Of a stretch of DNA of 7,346 nt, positions 6,216-7,346 are shown in pieces. The position numbers were made by a program, and so were the translations under genes. The notes below the pieces were generated by a model. That model ran no database searches and was not told the origin of the DNA. It saw only the letters and a list, made by a program, of their open reading frames with translations. Numbering within the stretch: position 1 is the stretch's first letter; the number at the start of each line of letters is the position of its first letter. Source of the stretch: Planctomycetaceae bacterium. GTDB lineage: Bacteria > Planctomycetota > Planctomycetia > Pirellulales > Thermoguttaceae. The stretch is taken from positions 1-7,346 of the forward strand of contig JAIROD010000830.1 in NCBI GenBank assembly GCA_031257725.1. Reading direction: 5' to 3'.

Positions 6216-7079
6216 ATGTTGCCACGTTACATCAATCCTTACACTGATTTCGGATTCAAAAAGTTATTTGGCGAAGAAGCCAATAAAGATTTATTGGTGA
6301 ACTTCCTGAATGCGGTGTTGCCTCCGGAACATCAGGTGCATCAATTGTACTTCAACAATCCCGAACAATTGCCCAACAATATTGTGGACCGCAAAGCTAT
6401 TTTCGATATTTCCTGCACCGGTGAACACAATGAATCGTTTACGGTCGAAATGCAAAAAGCCAAACAACTCTATTTCAAAGACCGCGCCTTGTTCTATACC
6501 TCGTTCCCCGTTCAACGTCAAGCGCAAAAAGGTGATTGGGATTTCCGACTCAACCCCATCTTCCTCGTTGCCATCCTCGACTTCGAATATGACGAAGAAG
6601 CAGAACGTCGAAAATTGTGTCGAAACGTTGCGTTACGAGATGAAGACGGCGAATTGTTTTCCGATAAAATTCAAATGATCTTTTTACAAATGCCGTTTTT
6701 CAATTTAAAAGAACCCGAACTCGTGACTCAACGTGATAAATGGTTGTTCTTTCTAAAAAATCTCGAATCCTTCGACGACATTCCCGCAATTCTTCGTGAA
6801 CCCATTTTTGAAAAAGCGTTTTATGTCGCCGAGTACATCAAATTTCCGCCGCAACTGCAAGCAGCCTACCAAAAAGACCTCATGGCGTATCGGGATAATA
6901 AAAATGTCCTCGATACCGCTCGTGACGAAGGGTTCGATGAAGGGAAAGCGGAAGGAATTGTCGAAGGCGAAGCCAAACGGCAAACAGAAATTGCCCGCAA
7001 TCTCAAACAACTCGGTGTCGATTATGAAACAATTGCCCAAGGAACCGGTCTGTCAATCAACGAAATCAAAAAACTGTAA
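6216..7079 (+). CDS. Rpn-family recombination-promoting nuclease / putative transposase (PD-(D/E)XK)
   Basis: The 287-residue protein begins with the family hallmark NPYTDFGFKKLFGE and a following LLVNFLNAVL helix. The nuclease core is visible: Asp64 in AIFDISC, then VEMQ at 77-80 with Glu78 and Gln80, as in PD-(D/E)XK enzymes of this group, followed by a conserved Arg/Tyr-rich helix (KDRALFY). The C-terminus has Gly/Glu-rich repeats (DEGFDEGKAEGIVEGEA, about 237-253) and a small helix-turn-helix-like end (IAQGTGLSINEIKKL). Related E. coli Rpn proteins are DNA nucleases that promote recombination and have been linked to phage defence. Start choice: ATG at 6216 is favoured over an upstream in-frame TTG (6090), because the start of copy 2 matches from this ATG, while a 5-base indel between the two leaders breaks the upstream frame. 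The 50 bases before the ATG contain no G, hence no Shine-Dalgarno. All expected core residues are present. Confidence 0.88.
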   Translation: MLPRYINPYTDFGFKKLFGEEANKDLLVNFLNAVLPPEHQVHQLYFNNPEQLPNNIVDRKAIFDISCTGEHNESFTVEMQKAKQLYFKDRALFYTSFPVQRQAQKGDWDFRLNPIFLVAILDFEYDEEAERRKLCRNVALRDEDGELFSDKIQMIFLQMPFFNLKEPELVTQRDKWLFFLKNLESFDDIPAILREPIFEKAFYVAEYIKFPPQLQAAYQKDLMAYRDNKNVLDTARDEGFDEGKAEGIVEGEAKRQTEIARNLKQLGVDYETIAQGTGLSINEIKKL

Positions 7080-7092
7080 TGACTTAATCGTG

Positions 7093-7111
7093 TTCGCAAG
7101 TGTGTTGCGAA
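7093..7111 (+). promoter_or_regulatory. Conserved leader hairpin of rpn-like gene, copy 2
   Basis: The arms TTCGCAA and TTGCGAA and the loop GTGTG are identical to those at 6146-6164. It lies 13 bp after the first rpn-like stop and 46 bp before the second rpn-like ATG. Since it sits between two same-strand genes, it could affect read-through or stabilise RNA ends, but no U-run follows directly. Confidence 0.5.
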
Positions 7112-7157
7112 ACGATCCCTTTTCCACTTTTTATTACTTTATCTATCCACTACTACC

Positions 7158-7346
7158 ATGTTGCCACGTTACATCAATCCTTACACTGATTTCGGATTCA
7201 AAAAGTTATTTGGCGAAGAAGCCAATAAAGATTTATTGGTGAACTTCCTGAATGCGGTGTTGCCTCTGGAACATCAGGTGCATCAATTGTACTTCAACAA
7301 TCCCGAACAATTGCCCAACAATATTGTTGACCGCAAAGCGATTTTC
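7158..7346 (+). CDS. Second Rpn-family nuclease gene, 5' part only
   Basis: The first 63 codons of a second copy of the preceding gene are visible; the frame is open at the window end. It differs from copy 1 by three substitutions: Pro37 to Leu (CCG to CTG at 7267) and two silent changes (codons 57 and 61). The family hallmark NPYTDFGFKKLFGE is intact. The catalytic part would begin just past the edge, so whether this copy is functional cannot be judged. The leader again has almost no G (one in 45 bases) and no Shine-Dalgarno. Expression would depend on read-through from copy 1 or an unseen promoter. Confidence 0.82.
   Translation, partial: MLPRYINPYTDFGFKKLFGEEANKDLLVNFLNAVLPLEHQVHQLYFNNPEQLPNNIVDRKAIF

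Larger units (their letters stand above)
6143..7089 (+). repeat. Tandem duplication, unit 1 (complete)
   Basis: This unit of about 947 bp contains a hairpin, a pyrimidine-rich leader, the complete rpn-like gene and about 10 bp after its stop. The same order begins again at 7090. The first 23 bases of the two units (6143-6165 and 7090-7112) are identical. The left boundary is sharp: sequence before 6143 has no counterpart before 7090, where the first gene's 3' end lies. Confidence 0.8.
7090..7346 (+). repeat. Tandem duplication, unit 2 (cut by window edge)
   Basis: This is the second unit of the rpn-like duplication, starting with the same 23 bases as unit 1. The leader is about 5 bp shorter than in unit 1 (one T-rich segment is missing) and carries several substitutions. 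The visible coding part has only 3 changes in 189 bases. It begins 10 bp after the stop codon of the first gene. Confidence 0.8.

Noticed and set aside
6043..6300. 85-codon plus-strand open frame starting at ATG 6043 and running into the rpn-like gene
   Set aside because: It crosses the promoter, hairpin and leader and then overlaps the rpn-like gene out of frame. Its composition is Cys/Phe-rich and unlike a known protein; it looks like a frame shadow.
7090..7112. CRISPR-like repeat (23-bp exact repeat with internal dyad at 6143 and 7090)
   Set aside because: There are only two copies, 947 bp apart, each tied to an rpn-like gene. There are no spacers of regular length, so it is part of a gene-sized duplication.
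6796..7242. 148-codon plus-strand open frame spanning the end of rpn copy 1 and the start of copy 2
   Set aside because: It is out of frame with both rpn-like copies, which have clear family motifs, so it is a shadow.

Overview
The window looks like a piece of a bacterial chromosome, most plausibly from the Planctomycetota, possibly a gut- or rumen-type member. The reasons are a FabZ-like dehydratase next to a strongly divergent ketoacyl-synthase homologue, a large fused M50-type membrane protease/HlyD-like protein with a PqqD-like N-terminus, a secreted gluzincin with a lectin-like C-terminus, and starts that mostly lack a clear Shine-Dalgarno. The phylum is inferred from gene content and remembered family distribution; there is no marker gene here.

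Layout. Four genes lie on the minus strand across 2-5872. In transcription order they are: the M50/HlyD-like membrane protein (3623-5872); a ketoacyl-synthase homologue (2110-3381); a FabZ-like 3-hydroxyacyl-ACP dehydratase (1561-2049); and a secreted zinc-peptidase-like protein (2-1447). The synthase homologue and the dehydratase are 60 bp apart and are probably one transcription unit acting on acyl-ACP. The other two genes are separated by gaps of 113 and 241 bp and have no obvious metabolic link to the pair. The 241-bp gap holds a short plus-strand open stretch that may be a decayed gene end.

From 6143 to the right edge the plus strand carries a tandem duplication of about 947 bp. Each unit has a small hairpin, an almost G-free pyrimidine-rich leader, and a gene of the Rpn / PD-(D/E)XK 'recombination-promoting nuclease/putative transposase' family. 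The first copy is complete (6216-7079). The second (7158 onward) runs off the window and differs from the first at 3 of 189 visible coding bases. A reasonable sigma-70-like promoter lies just left of the duplicated unit.

Most notable points: (1) the ketoacyl-synthase homologue has lost the whole Cys-His-His triad (Arg, Asp, Asp at those positions), so it is probably a non-condensing partner or structural homologue; (2) the Rpn tandem duplication has a conserved hairpin and a leader without a ribosome-binding site; (3) the gluzincin carries a C-terminal domain resembling LecA/PA-IL; (4) the M50 and HlyD-like parts are fused in one protein with no visible transport partner or substrate.
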